Positions 24,423 through 32,795 of a stretch of 60,565 bases of DNA are shown piece after piece. The DNA is taken from the IMG/VR virus record IMGVR_UViG_3300003690_000008, positions 1 to 60,565 of that record. One strand, given 5' to 3'. Numbering within the stretch: the stretch's first letter is position 1; every line of letters starts with the position of its first letter. This DNA is from a virus. Under the pieces are notes generated by a model that was not told where the DNA came from, ran no database searches, and was given only the letters and a program-made list of their open reading frames with translations. The position numbers were made by a program, and so were the translations under genes.

Positions 24423-25415
24423 ATGGCTAGAGTAAACTGGCTAAGAGACCCGATACTTGAATGGAAAATCAAGAACACTTTCTCGATGTCGTACAGGTTT
24501 ATTAAGGGAGTTGATGTCAGGAAAATCGACATCGAGTCCAGCAAAGAAAATCAAGCAAGGACCGAAGGGGATGTTATAATCGAAGATGAAGTGTTAGATC
24601 ATGCAAGAAACATGGAACAAGGAAACGCTTACACTCCATTGGTCCTGGTTCCAGTAAAGAACAGCAGATATCAATACATTATAATCGACGGCAATCAGAG
24701 GTATCACGGAATCCAGTACTACGACCCTGATTCCAACGCGACGATTGACGCATACGTCATAACAACCAAAGACAAGGCCAAGGTTGCCTGCTTAACGAGA
24801 CTCTTGAACTCCACCGAGATAAGAAAACTCCCGACCAAGGATTCGACTGCCATTCAGATCATTCAGACAGTAAACGATTTCCCTGAGACTACCGTGGATG
24901 AGCTATGCCTCAAAACCCACATGAAGCGGGATTACGTAATGCGTCACAAGCGAGCACAGGAAGTAACCATTGAACTTGCTAAGCGACGAATTGACATCTC
25001 AGGGCATTCGATTGCGACTAAGAATGATATTGGTAAAATCAGAAACCTGAACGCAATGTGCCAAGCAGGGGCGCTTGTGGTGGCGTATGGCCTATCCAGT
25101 CTACACGCGAAAGAATTGGTCGATGAGGTCAACTCCAAGAGAACAGAGAATGCACAGATGGCCACACTAGAAGAAGCAGATGCAAGATACAACGATCAGA
25201 TTCGAGTGACTCGAAAGCCTGGAAAAGATATAGGGAAGGTTAAGATTGCGGCACCTGCGTACATCAACCTAAACCAAAAGATGCACTCTGCATTCGTGTT
25301 TCTCACGAAGTACGGCACGAGGGGTAAGCTCGGAATAAAAACAAAAGATGGACTTGCTAAAGTCAGGAAAGAATGGAGTCAACTTCGCAAGTGCATGGAC
25401 AATCTACTAAAGTAA
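24423..25415 (+). CDS. ParB-like nuclease-domain protein (330 aa)
   Basis: AAAGGA (24410-24415) supports ATG 24423 over the earlier in-frame 24396. Residues about 25-115 carry a ParB N-domain: FIKGVDVRKIDI, then NMEQGNAYTPLVLVPVKNSR and IIIDGNQRYHGIQYYDP. A helical region with HTH-like helices (VDELCLKTHMKRDYVMRHKR) follows. Third ParB-like protein in the window; probably DNA-binding. Confidence 0.65.
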   Translation: MARVNWLRDPILEWKIKNTFSMSYRFIKGVDVRKIDIESSKENQARTEGDVIIEDEVLDHARNMEQGNAYTPLVLVPVKNSRYQYIIIDGNQRYHGIQYYDPDSNATIDAYVITTKDKAKVACLTRLLNSTEIRKLPTKDSTAIQIIQTVNDFPETTVDELCLKTHMKRDYVMRHKRAQEVTIELAKRRIDISGHSIATKNDIGKIRNLNAMCQAGALVVAYGLSSLHAKELVDEVNSKRTENAQMATLEEADARYNDQIRVTRKPGKDIGKVKIAAPAYINLNQKMHSAFVFLTKYGTRGKLGIKTKDGLAKVRKEWSQLRKCMDNLLK

Positions 25416-25422
25416 AATACCC

Positions 25423-25794
25423 ATGACGCAAGGCGGAAGAAACGCGGCTACTCGTAGCTTTAGATTAAGCCAGGGGATATTGTCCTTCTTGACTGATCGT
25501 AAGTGGCATTACTCTACGGAGGTGATGGCCGAAGCAAGGATTTATATAACAGCCGAACGGGCAGTAAGGAGGGCAGAGAATTTAATCAAGAAAGGGAAGC
25601 ATAAAAGCGCCCCGGATATAGTAGCCAAGATTGACATTGGCATGAAGAAAATTATAGTCGATAGAATAAACCAACTTCGCCGGCAGGGTCATGTTAAAGT
25701 AAAGGGATACTGGCCTGACACTATGACAATAATCACTGAACATGGAATAAGTGAACATGGAAAATACATAGCACGGAAAGATAATCGAGAATGA
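25423..25794 (+). CDS. Winged-helix-like DNA-binding protein (123 aa)
   Basis: GILSFLTDRKWHYSTEVMAE, then VDRINQLRRQGHVKVKGYWP and TMTIITEHGISEHGKYIA form a winged-helix outline (helix-helix-strand-wing). Basic. Its TGA overlaps the next ATG. Possibly a regulator of the methylase that follows. Confidence 0.5.
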   Translation: MTQGGRNAATRSFRLSQGILSFLTDRKWHYSTEVMAEARIYITAERAVRRAENLIKKGKHKSAPDIVAKIDIGMKKIIVDRINQLRRQGHVKVKGYWPDTMTIITEHGISEHGKYIARKDNRE

Positions 25795-27032
25795 ATCCAA
25801 TAATCTCAGAGTTCAATGAATGCAGCAGCCATACATTGATCCATGGCTCGTGTCCACCTGCGATGAACGAGATACCAGACGAGAGTATCCACGTCTGCGT
25901 GACCTCGCCGCCTTATTGGGCAATGAGAAAGTATTCGGATACCGAACCTGTTGATTTTGGTGATGGATGGACAGAGCACCTTGGACAAGAATCAGATGCA
26001 GACATTTACGTCACGCATTTGGTGCAGATATTCAAGGAGGTAAATCGAGTCCTTCGAGACGATGGATTGTTGTTCCTGAATATCGGAGACACTCATAAAA
26101 AAGGAAGCCTCGATGGTATCCCGTGGAAGGTAGCCGAGAGGATGAAGCCAGGTTGGTTCCTTCGGCAGGAAATACAATGGTGCAAAAAAAGTCCGATGCC
26201 ACAAAGCATGTCCGGTTCATGTTGGGAGAAGTGCTGCGGAAACTGCGAAAAGTGCATTCCCTATAACGGATACAAGTACAGCCTTAACGCAGGCAGGCCA
26301 ACGACAGCGCACGAAGTGGTATTCATGTTCTCCAAGTCCGAGAACTACTTTTACAATCAGGAGTCAAACAGAGTCGCCAGCAAAGAACCACCGGCAAGTG
26401 GAGGCGTGAGTTCCAGCGGATACGACAAAGAAAAACACAAGGGCAGAACCGAAGCACTCGCAAGACCCCCAGCGACAACGCAAGACCGAGAATACAACCC
26501 CCGAGGCAGAAACCTCTGGTCATACTGGACCGACATATCGCATCGTGGTGGATTCAAAGGCAAGCACTTTGCCACAATGCCCATAGACCTAGCCGTCAGG
26601 TTAATTAGACTCGGGACAAGCGAGGCCGGGTGTTGCCCAGAGTGTGGAGATCAGTTTGCTCCGGTCGTATCCAAGCGGCGGCGGGCCACTAGGTCTGGCG
26701 ACCAAAACAAACGAAAGGATGCAGGTAAGGAGGCGGGAAACGTAGACCACAAGAGACATGTCACGGACACGCTAGTTGAGGCGTGGTGGCCAACATGTAA
26801 GTGCGATGCTGCGGCAGACGAGGCACCATGCAGGGTACTTGATCCATTTGCTGGCGTGTGTACAACAGGCTTAGCTGCCAAGGCGTTGGGCCATGTATTC
26901 ACCGGAGTGGAGCCTAGTGAAGAATACCTCTTGCTTGGCATCGACAGAATGAACAAGCCTTTCTCTCGGCCTAAGATTGCACCGATAAAACAACATGGCT
27001 CACTCCCTGGGCAATTGAGTTTATTCCCGTGA
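25791..27032 (+). CDS. DNA methyltransferase, SPPY type (413 aa)
   Basis: Motif IV is TSPPYW with S39-P-P-Y-W43, typical of N4-cytosine methylases; motif I is DPFAGVCTTG starting near D351 (motif IV before I, beta class). Cys clusters (CCGNCEKC near 148; CCPECG near 283) add a likely zinc site. No cognate nuclease nearby. Coupled to the upstream and downstream genes by 4-nt overlaps. Likely modifies phage DNA to escape restriction. Confidence 0.8.
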   Translation: MNPIISEFNECSSHTLIHGSCPPAMNEIPDESIHVCVTSPPYWAMRKYSDTEPVDFGDGWTEHLGQESDADIYVTHLVQIFKEVNRVLRDDGLLFLNIGDTHKKGSLDGIPWKVAERMKPGWFLRQEIQWCKKSPMPQSMSGSCWEKCCGNCEKCIPYNGYKYSLNAGRPTTAHEVVFMFSKSENYFYNQESNRVASKEPPASGGVSSSGYDKEKHKGRTEALARPPATTQDREYNPRGRNLWSYWTDISHRGGFKGKHFATMPIDLAVRLIRLGTSEAGCCPECGDQFAPVVSKRRRATRSGDQNKRKDAGKEAGNVDHKRHVTDTLVEAWWPTCKCDAAADEAPCRVLDPFAGVCTTGLAAKALGHVFTGVEPSEEYLLLGIDRMNKPFSRPKIAPIKQHGSLPGQLSLFP

Positions 27033-27502
27033 ACAAATACGAATACCGAATCATGTGCCCCGGAGACTCCCACGAGGTATCTATATTAGATGCGTCGTCA
27101 TTTGGTGAACACTGGGATAAGGATAAGTTCGAGGAGGAAGTGTCTTTAGGTAGATCGGTTGGAATGATTGCAACACACAAGGAGAAGATCGTCGGTTTCA
27201 TTATGTGGAAGACAAAGCCATTCACAACAATCTCAATCATTGCCGTACATGAACGCCACCGAAGAAAGGGTATCGGTATAAATCTGGTTTTCAATTCAAG
27301 CAGGATGGACTGGCCTGAGTACTTCGTAAGTCCATACGAAATGGTAACCATCCACGTAGAGACGACCAATCACACAGCGCAGCGCTTCTGGAATAAGCTA
27401 GGGTTCGCCAAGTTCTCGACCATACCCGAGTACTACGGAGACAATAGGAATGCCAACCTAATGCGTTGCATAGCAGGTAATATCCTGGAGCCGACAAAAT
27501 GA
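27029..27502 (+). CDS. GNAT-family acetyltransferase (157 aa)
   Basis: Motif A is visible as ISIIAVHERHRRKGIGINLV (residues about 70-90; R-x-x-G-I-G acetyl-CoA loop), followed by TIHVETTNHTAQRFWNKLGF, the classic motif B. RimI-like in length. It would transfer acetyl to an unknown amine, perhaps a base, sugar or protein. Overlaps neighbours by 4 nt. Confidence 0.8.
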   Translation: MNKYEYRIMCPGDSHEVSILDASSFGEHWDKDKFEEEVSLGRSVGMIATHKEKIVGFIMWKTKPFTTISIIAVHERHRRKGIGINLVFNSSRMDWPEYFVSPYEMVTIHVETTNHTAQRFWNKLGFAKFSTIPEYYGDNRNANLMRCIAGNILEPTK

Positions 27503-27972
27503 AATCAAAGCACGCAAGAATCCGAGCCCAGCAATGCCTGCAACTTGCAACCGCGTCCAATTGCCCACGGAGGCAGTTTGGATCGCTGCTGCTTGATCCG
27601 GTTAGGAATGTTGTGGTAATGGACGGATACAACGGGGGACCAAGGGGCGGGTCATCTCTTTGTGGCGGCGAGGAGACGTGCCTGCGGACAGAGAACGACT
27701 ACCACTCTGGAACCCACGTTGAGGTTGGATGCGTCCACGCGGAAATGAATGTCATCTGCAACGCGGCCCGATGCGGAGTATCCACCGACAAGATGTGGCT
27801 CTTGATAAACGGAGAGCCGTGCATGATGTGTGCTAAGTTGATCCATCACTCAGGAATAGCTAAGATCGTAATAATCAAAGGCGTCTACGAGACCAACAAC
27901 GGAATAGAATACCTTTTGAAGCACGGAGTTGACATTGTTCAGGATGACCTTAGCCCATGGCAATGCAAATAG
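27499..27972 (+). CDS. Deoxycytidylate (dCMP) deaminase (157 aa)
   Basis: Zinc-site motifs: H80-A-E82 in VHAEMNV and C108-M-M-C111 in EPCMMCAK. An N-terminal Gly-rich loop (DGYNGGPRGG) fits the family. Converts dCMP to dUMP for dTTP supply or base modification. It follows the acetyltransferase with a 4-nt overlap, forming a nucleotide/DNA-modification operon with the two methylases. Confidence 0.85.
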   Translation: MKSKHARIRAQQCLQLATASNCPRRQFGSLLLDPVRNVVVMDGYNGGPRGGSSLCGGEETCLRTENDYHSGTHVEVGCVHAEMNVICNAARCGVSTDKMWLLINGEPCMMCAKLIHHSGIAKIVIIKGVYETNNGIEYLLKHGVDIVQDDLSPWQCK

Positions 27973-28427
27973 CCAAAGATAAGATAGTTGGTCGGGTTCG
28001 TGCGAGGGACATTTCCAATGTGGCCGTAGATGTGATATTCGACGAATTCACGAGCATCAAGAACGAGCATGGACTTGACGCTGCGATGACGTTCATTAGA
28101 AAGGTAAGGGACGAGCTAAACAATCTTCTGAGAGAAAAGCCTACGACGGCAGGCGTTGCGAAAGCGGAGCCCAAGGCAGAAAACAAACTGCCAATCGCCG
28201 GCTCGCAGGGCGCACCAGAAAGAGCACTCGAAAAAATAGTGTACGCACTATCTCTTGTGGATGATTTCCCAGACGATGCCCCAGAGAGCGGAAAGAAATG
28301 GGCCAGGTCTGTTGACGAGACGCTCAGGAGTATCTCAGAGACAATAGAAACGTATCATGTCGTATCTCAAAAGCAGATTAAGGCCATCGAAAACATAACA
28401 GAAGCATTAGAGAAATGGATGCCGTAG
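27957..28427 (+). CDS. Hypothetical helical protein (156 aa)
   Basis: Overlaps dCMP deaminase by 16 nt. Helical N-terminus, an Ala/Lys linker, and a helical C-terminus (ERALEKIVYALSLVDDFPDD). No family recognised. Confidence 0.55.
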   Translation: MAMQIAKDKIVGRVRARDISNVAVDVIFDEFTSIKNEHGLDAAMTFIRKVRDELNNLLREKPTTAGVAKAEPKAENKLPIAGSQGAPERALEKIVYALSLVDDFPDDAPESGKKWARSVDETLRSISETIETYHVVSQKQIKAIENITEALEKWMP

Positions 28428-28466
28428 TTTTGTTTTGTAGTCACTAACCAAAAGAAAGAAAGAAGC

Positions 28467-28670
28467 ATGAAAACCGGAACGATAAAAAACCTAATAGAAG
28501 ACAAGGGGTTTGGTTTCATCGAGAGCGAGGAGGCAGGGCAGAAGGATTTATTCTTTCACGCCACAAAATGCACGACTCCATTTGATGAGCTTCGCAAGGG
28601 AGACGAGGTTAGATACGAGATCGGGAAATCCGACAAGGGTCCGGTAGCCGAACAGGTTACACTTGTGTAG
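28467..28670 (+). CDS. Cold-shock-domain protein (67 aa)
   Basis: Full single-domain Csp: MKTGTIKNLIEDKGFGFIES (RNP1 KGFGFI), DLFFHATKC (RNP2-like FFHAT) and a length of 67. Binds single-stranded RNA/DNA; could act as an RNA chaperone or transcription antiterminator. Preceded by AAAGAAAGAAAG. Confidence 0.85.
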   Translation: MKTGTIKNLIEDKGFGFIESEEAGQKDLFFHATKCTTPFDELRKGDEVRYEIGKSDKGPVAEQVTLV

Positions 28671-28718
28671 CAAGGGAGTGTACGTGGATACCAACGCATT
28701 GATGAGATTGACATTGGA

Positions 28719-28808
28719 ATGAGCCGAGCGGAAGCGGAAGAATGCTCAAGGGGATGGATAAAAATGACCAGCATCATCCTGGATTACTTTGAGTCATGGA
28801 AAAAATAA
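28719..28808 (+). CDS. Tiny ORF downstream of csp (29 aa)
   Basis: MSRAEAEECSRGWIKMTSII plus nine residues, stop overlapping the next gene by 13 nt. In the same frame the reading is open from directly after the csp TAG (CAA GGG AGT...), with protein-like composition, but no start codon before 28719. Weak. Confidence 0.25.
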   Translation: MSRAEAEECSRGWIKMTSIILDYFESWKK

Positions 28809-29206
28809 GCAATGAGATCGAATCACTTGGCCGGCGAGCCGAAGTCCACATGTCTCACCAGGAGTGGTCGGCCGCGCATCACTGTATCGAGTTAGCCAGA
28901 AAGAGCTATGACGCAAGATGCACCAACGGATCACACAAAAAAGTCAGCCAAAAAAACCTGCTGAAAATGAGTACAATCGAGGCAGGTGTCAGCATTAGAA
29001 CAGCAAACCAACTGGAGAGGCACGGAGTCACGACGATGGGTGATGTAATGAAGACTAGGATGTCTGAAATGAAATCGTGGAATAATGTCGGCCCAAGGAC
29101 GATAAATGAAATCTTGCGAGTCGCGGAAAAGGTTGGGCTAATCGATAAGTGCCGGGGCTGCGGAAAACACTATCCAGCAGGAGGGGATTGCGGTTGTGGA
29201 TATTAA
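28796..29206 (+). CDS. RNA polymerase alpha-CTD-like protein (136 aa)
   Basis: Residues about 55-115 (LLKMSTIEAGVSIRTANQLE, RHGVTTMGDVMKTRMSEMKS, then NNVGPRTINEILRVAEKVGL) align with the RNA polymerase alpha C-terminal domain, including the R-T-A-N helix and the N-h-G-x-x-T/S-h-x-E-I helix. There is no alpha N-terminal domain. A Cys cluster ends the protein (CRGCGKHYP ... CGCG). It may bind DNA UP-elements or host activators and so redirect transcription. Confidence 0.7.
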   Translation: MEKISNEIESLGRRAEVHMSHQEWSAAHHCIELARKSYDARCTNGSHKKVSQKNLLKMSTIEAGVSIRTANQLERHGVTTMGDVMKTRMSEMKSWNNVGPRTINEILRVAEKVGLIDKCRGCGKHYPAGGDCGCGY

Positions 29207-29273
29207 AGAAGCAATAGAAAAGCGAAGAGTCAACCGAAACTGGACTTCATTGCTTAACGCCCAGTCTGTATGA
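29196..29273 (+). CDS. Tiny GTG-start ORF (25 aa)
   Basis: GGAGGGG precedes a GTG at 29196 by about 8 nt; product MDIKEAIEKRRVNRNWTSLL plus five residues. It lies in the gap before the structural gene at 29299. Weak evidence, good SD. Confidence 0.3.
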   Translation: MDIKEAIEKRRVNRNWTSLLNAQSV

Positions 29274-29298
29274 TTAAATCTCCAAAAGGAGAACTGCC

Positions 29299-29655
29299 AT
29301 GCAAACTTTCGCCCAATCCAACTACGTCGCCGACCAAGACGCCCCGATTGTCATCAAGTACGCGGCAATCAACGTGGCCGGCAGCGGCAACAACACCCTT
29401 GTCGCGGCGGTGACAGGTAAAAAGATACGAGTCTTGTCATTGACCCTGGTAGTTGCTAGTGCCGTGACAGCCCGTTTTGAAAGCGGGGCCAGCGGGACAG
29501 CATTGACAGGGGAAATGCAGTTGGCCGCGAATGCTCAGTATCAACTGGGTTTCAATCCTGGCGGGCATTTTGAAACAGTCGCCGCCGCATTGCTAAATCT
29601 TGAACTAAGTGGTGCCATCGCTTGCGACGGACATCTAACCTACGTCGAAGTCTGA
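29299..29655 (+). CDS. Phage structural/decoration-like protein (118 aa)
   Basis: AAAAGGAG precedes the ATG. All-beta sequence (IRVLSLTLVVASAVTARFES, GTALTGEMQLAANAQYQLGF, ending IACDGHLTYVEV), the shape of small head or tail accessory proteins found widely in phages. Precise role unknown. Confidence 0.6.
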   Translation: MQTFAQSNYVADQDAPIVIKYAAINVAGSGNNTLVAAVTGKKIRVLSLTLVVASAVTARFESGASGTALTGEMQLAANAQYQLGFNPGGHFETVAAALLNLELSGAIACDGHLTYVEV

Positions 29656-29681
29656 TTCGACGCGACCAGACGACATAAGAA

Positions 29682-29707
29682 GTCGCTGGTTCCCATGGCG
29701 GCGTTTT
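29682..29707 (+). terminator. Possible terminator after 29299 gene
   Basis: GTCGC-TGG, a 3-nt loop, CCA, a 2-nt bulge, then GCGGC and GTTTT. The stem is imperfect. Confidence 0.35.
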
Positions 29708-29725
29708 CTCTAAAAACACACCTAC

Positions 29726-29755
29726 AATTGCATGTAATTGTATGTAATTGCATGT
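29726..29755 (+). repeat. Three 10-bp direct repeats (operator-like)
   Basis: Three head-to-tail copies of AATTG(C/T)ATGT, each one helical turn. ACAATTGCATGTAATTGT within is also a palindrome. Lies in the 198-bp gap before the head-protease gene. Suggests a protein-binding array. Confidence 0.6.
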
Positions 29756-29800
29756 AACCCAATGCACCATTCTTTTGCACTGGTGTTGTGGCTTTTTAGT

Positions 29801-29850
29801 CCTGTCCCTATTCTCGCCTCATCGCGTGAATTGTCTCATTCAAGGACAGG
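29801..29850 (+). promoter_or_regulatory. Inverted repeat that can sequester the RBS of 29854
   Basis: CCTGTCC (29801-29807) pairs with GGACAGG (29844-29850); the SD AAGGA (29842-29846) overlaps the 3' arm, only a few bases before ATG 29854. A cis switch on late-gene translation is possible. Confidence 0.4.
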
Positions 29851-29853
29851 CTA

Positions 29854-31290
29854 ATGCCTTTTTACAAAAAGAGCATTCTAAAAGTTGGCAAGTATCACTC
29901 GCCGGACGGCATTGTGAACGTCACGCCTAAGAGATTGAAGCACTGGGCAGAGATGCACAGGTCTCTTTTGGATGCCGGCCAGGTTGTCCCGGTTGAATGG
30001 GATCACGCTGACGATCCAACGCAAGCCATTCCGCTGTCGGCTGAAGAGTACAAAAAGAAACGAAGTGCCAAGAACACGGTTGGCCACCTCAAAGATTTCA
30101 AGGTTGCCGAAGACGGTAAGTCCGCTGAAATCGTAATGAACATCCTCAGAAAGTCTGCAAAAGAATCAGCGGAGTCTAATGCAGTTTTCGTCAGTCCGGT
30201 AATCTTTGGCCAGTGGCGGGACGGTGCCGGCAACGACTACAAGGACGTAATCACTCACATGGACTTCGTGAACCACCCTGTCGATAACAGCCAAGGCCCG
30301 TTCCAGAAGTGCGAACCAGGAACAATCGCCTGCGCTCTTCGCATGGGGCTAGACGTTGGCCATCCTGTTGTTTTTCGCATGGCTGATGATGTGGAAGATG
30401 ACACCAACGGAAAGAAGAAAAGATACCTCGACGACGACAAGGATGATGAAGGAGAAAAAATCGTTGAAATGGGCGAAGAAGATGACGACATGCTCGACGA
30501 CGACGAATACAAAAAGAAGAAAAAGAAGAGTTCCGATGACATGGACATGGAGGACATGGATTACGAAGACGACGATTATGACATTGACGAAATGGGCGAT
30601 GACGACGATGACGAAATGGGCGATGACGACGATGACATGGAAGAGGACCTCGGAATTAACGACGGCGACCCCGAGGAACAGGCTTTGGCTGCGAAGATTT
30701 CCGAGGACCTTGAAGCCGCTGGTATCTCTCCTCCAGAGGGCGTTGATCCCATTAGCGATCCAAAAGACTTCTTGCGACAGCTTTGTGCAGCCTTACGGCA
30801 AAAGGCCATGGATGAGCGCGACGATAAGCTTGACGAAGCCCAAGGCGAAAATAATGAACCAAACGACCTCGGAGATGAAGAAATGATGACAACTTCTCCT
30901 GAATTCGCGGCCCTTAGCCTGACTTCTAAAGTCACCCATCAATGGGCACAAAGACAGTTGAGGGACAAATTGAACGAGAGAGTAAGCCTCTGTTTGTCGG
31001 CAGGAAAAGTCCAGCCAAAGATGGCGGGATTACTAAGGAAGGCATTCAAGAATACAGTGCTTCGTTTGTCCAGAAACGGAAATCAAGAGAAGGGCGAGGC
31101 CGAGAGGCGGCTCGAAGTTTATGAATCCCTTCCCGATGGGGCGTACTGGCCTGGAGATCAGTCTGTGTTGCAATTGGCCATGTCAACGCAACCGAGCGAG
31201 GAAACATTGACCGGCGCAACCGGCAAGGAAGACGCCAAGAAGTACGTTGACGAACAGAAGGAAAGAAACCCCGGCATGTTTGTCGGGTAA
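29854..31290 (+). CDS. Phage head-maturation protease / scaffold (Mu gpI-like) (478 aa)
   Basis: N-terminal about 170 residues read like the Mu-type prohead protease: PVEWDHADDPTQAIPLSAEE, NTVGHLKDFKV and a second block AVFVSPVIFGQWRDGAGNDY. Residues about 185-275 are Asp/Lys low-complexity (D-E-rich), the usual scaffold-type linker, and a helical C-terminus follows. Protease and scaffold in one protein is known for Mu I. Followed by the decoration and capsid genes, as in Mu. Confidence 0.65.
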   Translation: MPFYKKSILKVGKYHSPDGIVNVTPKRLKHWAEMHRSLLDAGQVVPVEWDHADDPTQAIPLSAEEYKKKRSAKNTVGHLKDFKVAEDGKSAEIVMNILRKSAKESAESNAVFVSPVIFGQWRDGAGNDYKDVITHMDFVNHPVDNSQGPFQKCEPGTIACALRMGLDVGHPVVFRMADDVEDDTNGKKKRYLDDDKDDEGEKIVEMGEEDDDMLDDDEYKKKKKKSSDDMDMEDMDYEDDDYDIDEMGDDDDDEMGDDDDDMEEDLGINDGDPEEQALAAKISEDLEAAGISPPEGVDPISDPKDFLRQLCAALRQKAMDERDDKLDEAQGENNEPNDLGDEEMMTTSPEFAALSLTSKVTHQWAQRQLRDKLNERVSLCLSAGKVQPKMAGLLRKAFKNTVLRLSRNGNQEKGEAERRLEVYESLPDGAYWPGDQSVLQLAMSTQPSEETLTGATGKEDAKKYVDEQKERNPGMFVG

Positions 31291-31337
31291 GTCGCACAAG
31301 CTACGTTCCCAATGATTACCCCAAAAAGGGTTAGCTG

Positions 31338-32186
31338 ATGAACATTTCAAGATATGGTGGCGTACCGGGCATCGGAGCAATTGCGGAAACCGTCGAACGG
31401 GTTGTTTGGTGGGGCCGCGAGTACAACCTGCTTTATGTTGACAATCTGCTCATCGACAATGAGTCGGTTGACGCCGGGAGCACTCCCACATCCGAACTAC
31501 GTGCCGGCCTCATCATGGGCAAGCACACGTCGTCATCGAACTTGTATCAGTGGGACCCTGACGCCGTTGACGGTCGAGAGGAAATTGCGGGCGTGTTGCT
31601 CCGCGACATCTCCATGCTGGACCCGGATGGGAGCACAGAGGACAAGTACGGCCACGTTCTTTTGGCAGGCCCCATGAAGGCTGCCGACATGTTCATCGAA
31701 GGAACGGCCTTTACGACCAGCGGCGACGAGCACCTTGCCCGCCGGCAGATGGTTGGCTCTGGTAAGTTCATCATCGACGATGAGCTTACTGGTGCTGCGA
31801 ACTTCCTTGGTGGTCCACTCAAAAACAAGCAAATCACGACAACAACCCACACTGCTACGACAGCCGATAACGGAACCCGGTATACGTATTCCAATGCCGC
31901 TTCGGTTACCGTTACGCTGCCGACTCTTGAGTCCGGCCTGATATATGAGTTCCTTCGCACTGCAAACGAGGAGTTTATCATCGCTTCGGCGGCTGGTGAC
32001 GACATTGTAGTCGGAGGCGACTTGTCCGCTGACAGCGTGACGTTCACTACTGCCGGTGAACAAATTGGATGCTTGATTCACGTTGAATCCATCTACGTCG
32101 GAACCACGAAGAAGTGGCTCATGTACATACTTCCCGCCCCGCTGGGAGTTGGCCTCGACGCTTGGACGTATTCAATCGCAACGTAA
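31338..32186 (+). CDS. Head decoration protein D-like (282 aa)
   Basis: Contains LRAGLIMGKHTSSSNLYQWD, then AVDGREEIAGVLLRDISMLD, the signature of lambda-type head decoration protein D. The C-terminal half is extra beta structure. Sits between scaffold and capsid genes. Confidence 0.75.
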   Translation: MNISRYGGVPGIGAIAETVERVVWWGREYNLLYVDNLLIDNESVDAGSTPTSELRAGLIMGKHTSSSNLYQWDPDAVDGREEIAGVLLRDISMLDPDGSTEDKYGHVLLAGPMKAADMFIEGTAFTTSGDEHLARRQMVGSGKFIIDDELTGAANFLGGPLKNKQITTTTHTATTADNGTRYTYSNAASVTVTLPTLESGLIYEFLRTANEEFIIASAAGDDIVVGGDLSADSVTFTTAGEQIGCLIHVESIYVGTTKKWLMYILPAPLGVGLDAWTYSIAT

Positions 32187-32234
32187 CCCAAAATTCATTT
32201 TAACTCACTGCCATCACCTTAAAGGAAACTGGAA

Positions 32235-32762
32235 ATGCCCAAGGATGACCTTCAGGATAAAGGGTACGCCAAACGAGAAGAGGAGCTAAGGGCGCGCGAG
32301 GAGCAAATGGTACTCCGCGAGGAATTGATTGTCCGTGAAACGGAAGCCATGCACTCCGAGAAGAAGATCGAGAAACACAAGCTCGAAGGTCGAGTCCAGG
32401 AACTTGAAAGCGCTATCAAGCAAGGAGGAGTCTCTGGCAGGGTTCAGCGAGGGGATAACGTCACCGTAAAGCGTGGCGACTTCCTGATCTACAAGGCAAA
32501 GCAAGGCGGCGTGGACCTTATTCAAGGCGGTTGGTTCAAGTGCCAAAAAGACGACAAGGTAAGCCGAGACTTACCGACAATGGCAGTTTCCAACAAAGGG
32601 TTTATTTACGACAGCGAAGTCGGAATGCCGTACCATCAAGTCGACATGAAATCGTACAAGGTATTCTGGAAGGACCCGGATAAACCACAGGTCGTCAGCG
32701 ATGGATTGCCGAAACCGATAATCATCACAAGCGAGCCTCAACTACAAGTAGCTGGAGTCTGA
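32235..32762 (+). CDS. Coiled-coil structural hypothetical protein (175 aa)
   Basis: AAAGGAA precedes ATG 32235. Residues 8-65 form a long charged coiled coil (KREEELRAREEQMVLREELI...), followed by beta strands (VKRGDFLIYKAKQGGVDLIQ). Position in the head cluster suggests an accessory head protein. Confidence 0.6.
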   Translation: MPKDDLQDKGYAKREEELRAREEQMVLREELIVRETEAMHSEKKIEKHKLEGRVQELESAIKQGGVSGRVQRGDNVTVKRGDFLIYKAKQGGVDLIQGGWFKCQKDDKVSRDLPTMAVSNKGFIYDSEVGMPYHQVDMKSYKVFWKDPDKPQVVSDGLPKPIIITSEPQLQVAGV

Positions 32763-32795
32763 CCTCAACTGCCAACTTAACTGGAGTCTATCATA

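Noticed and set aside
30356-30886. Alternative-frame Thr/Met/Lys-rich ORF
   Set aside because: Product of the Asp/Lys low-complexity region of the head protease; no independent support.
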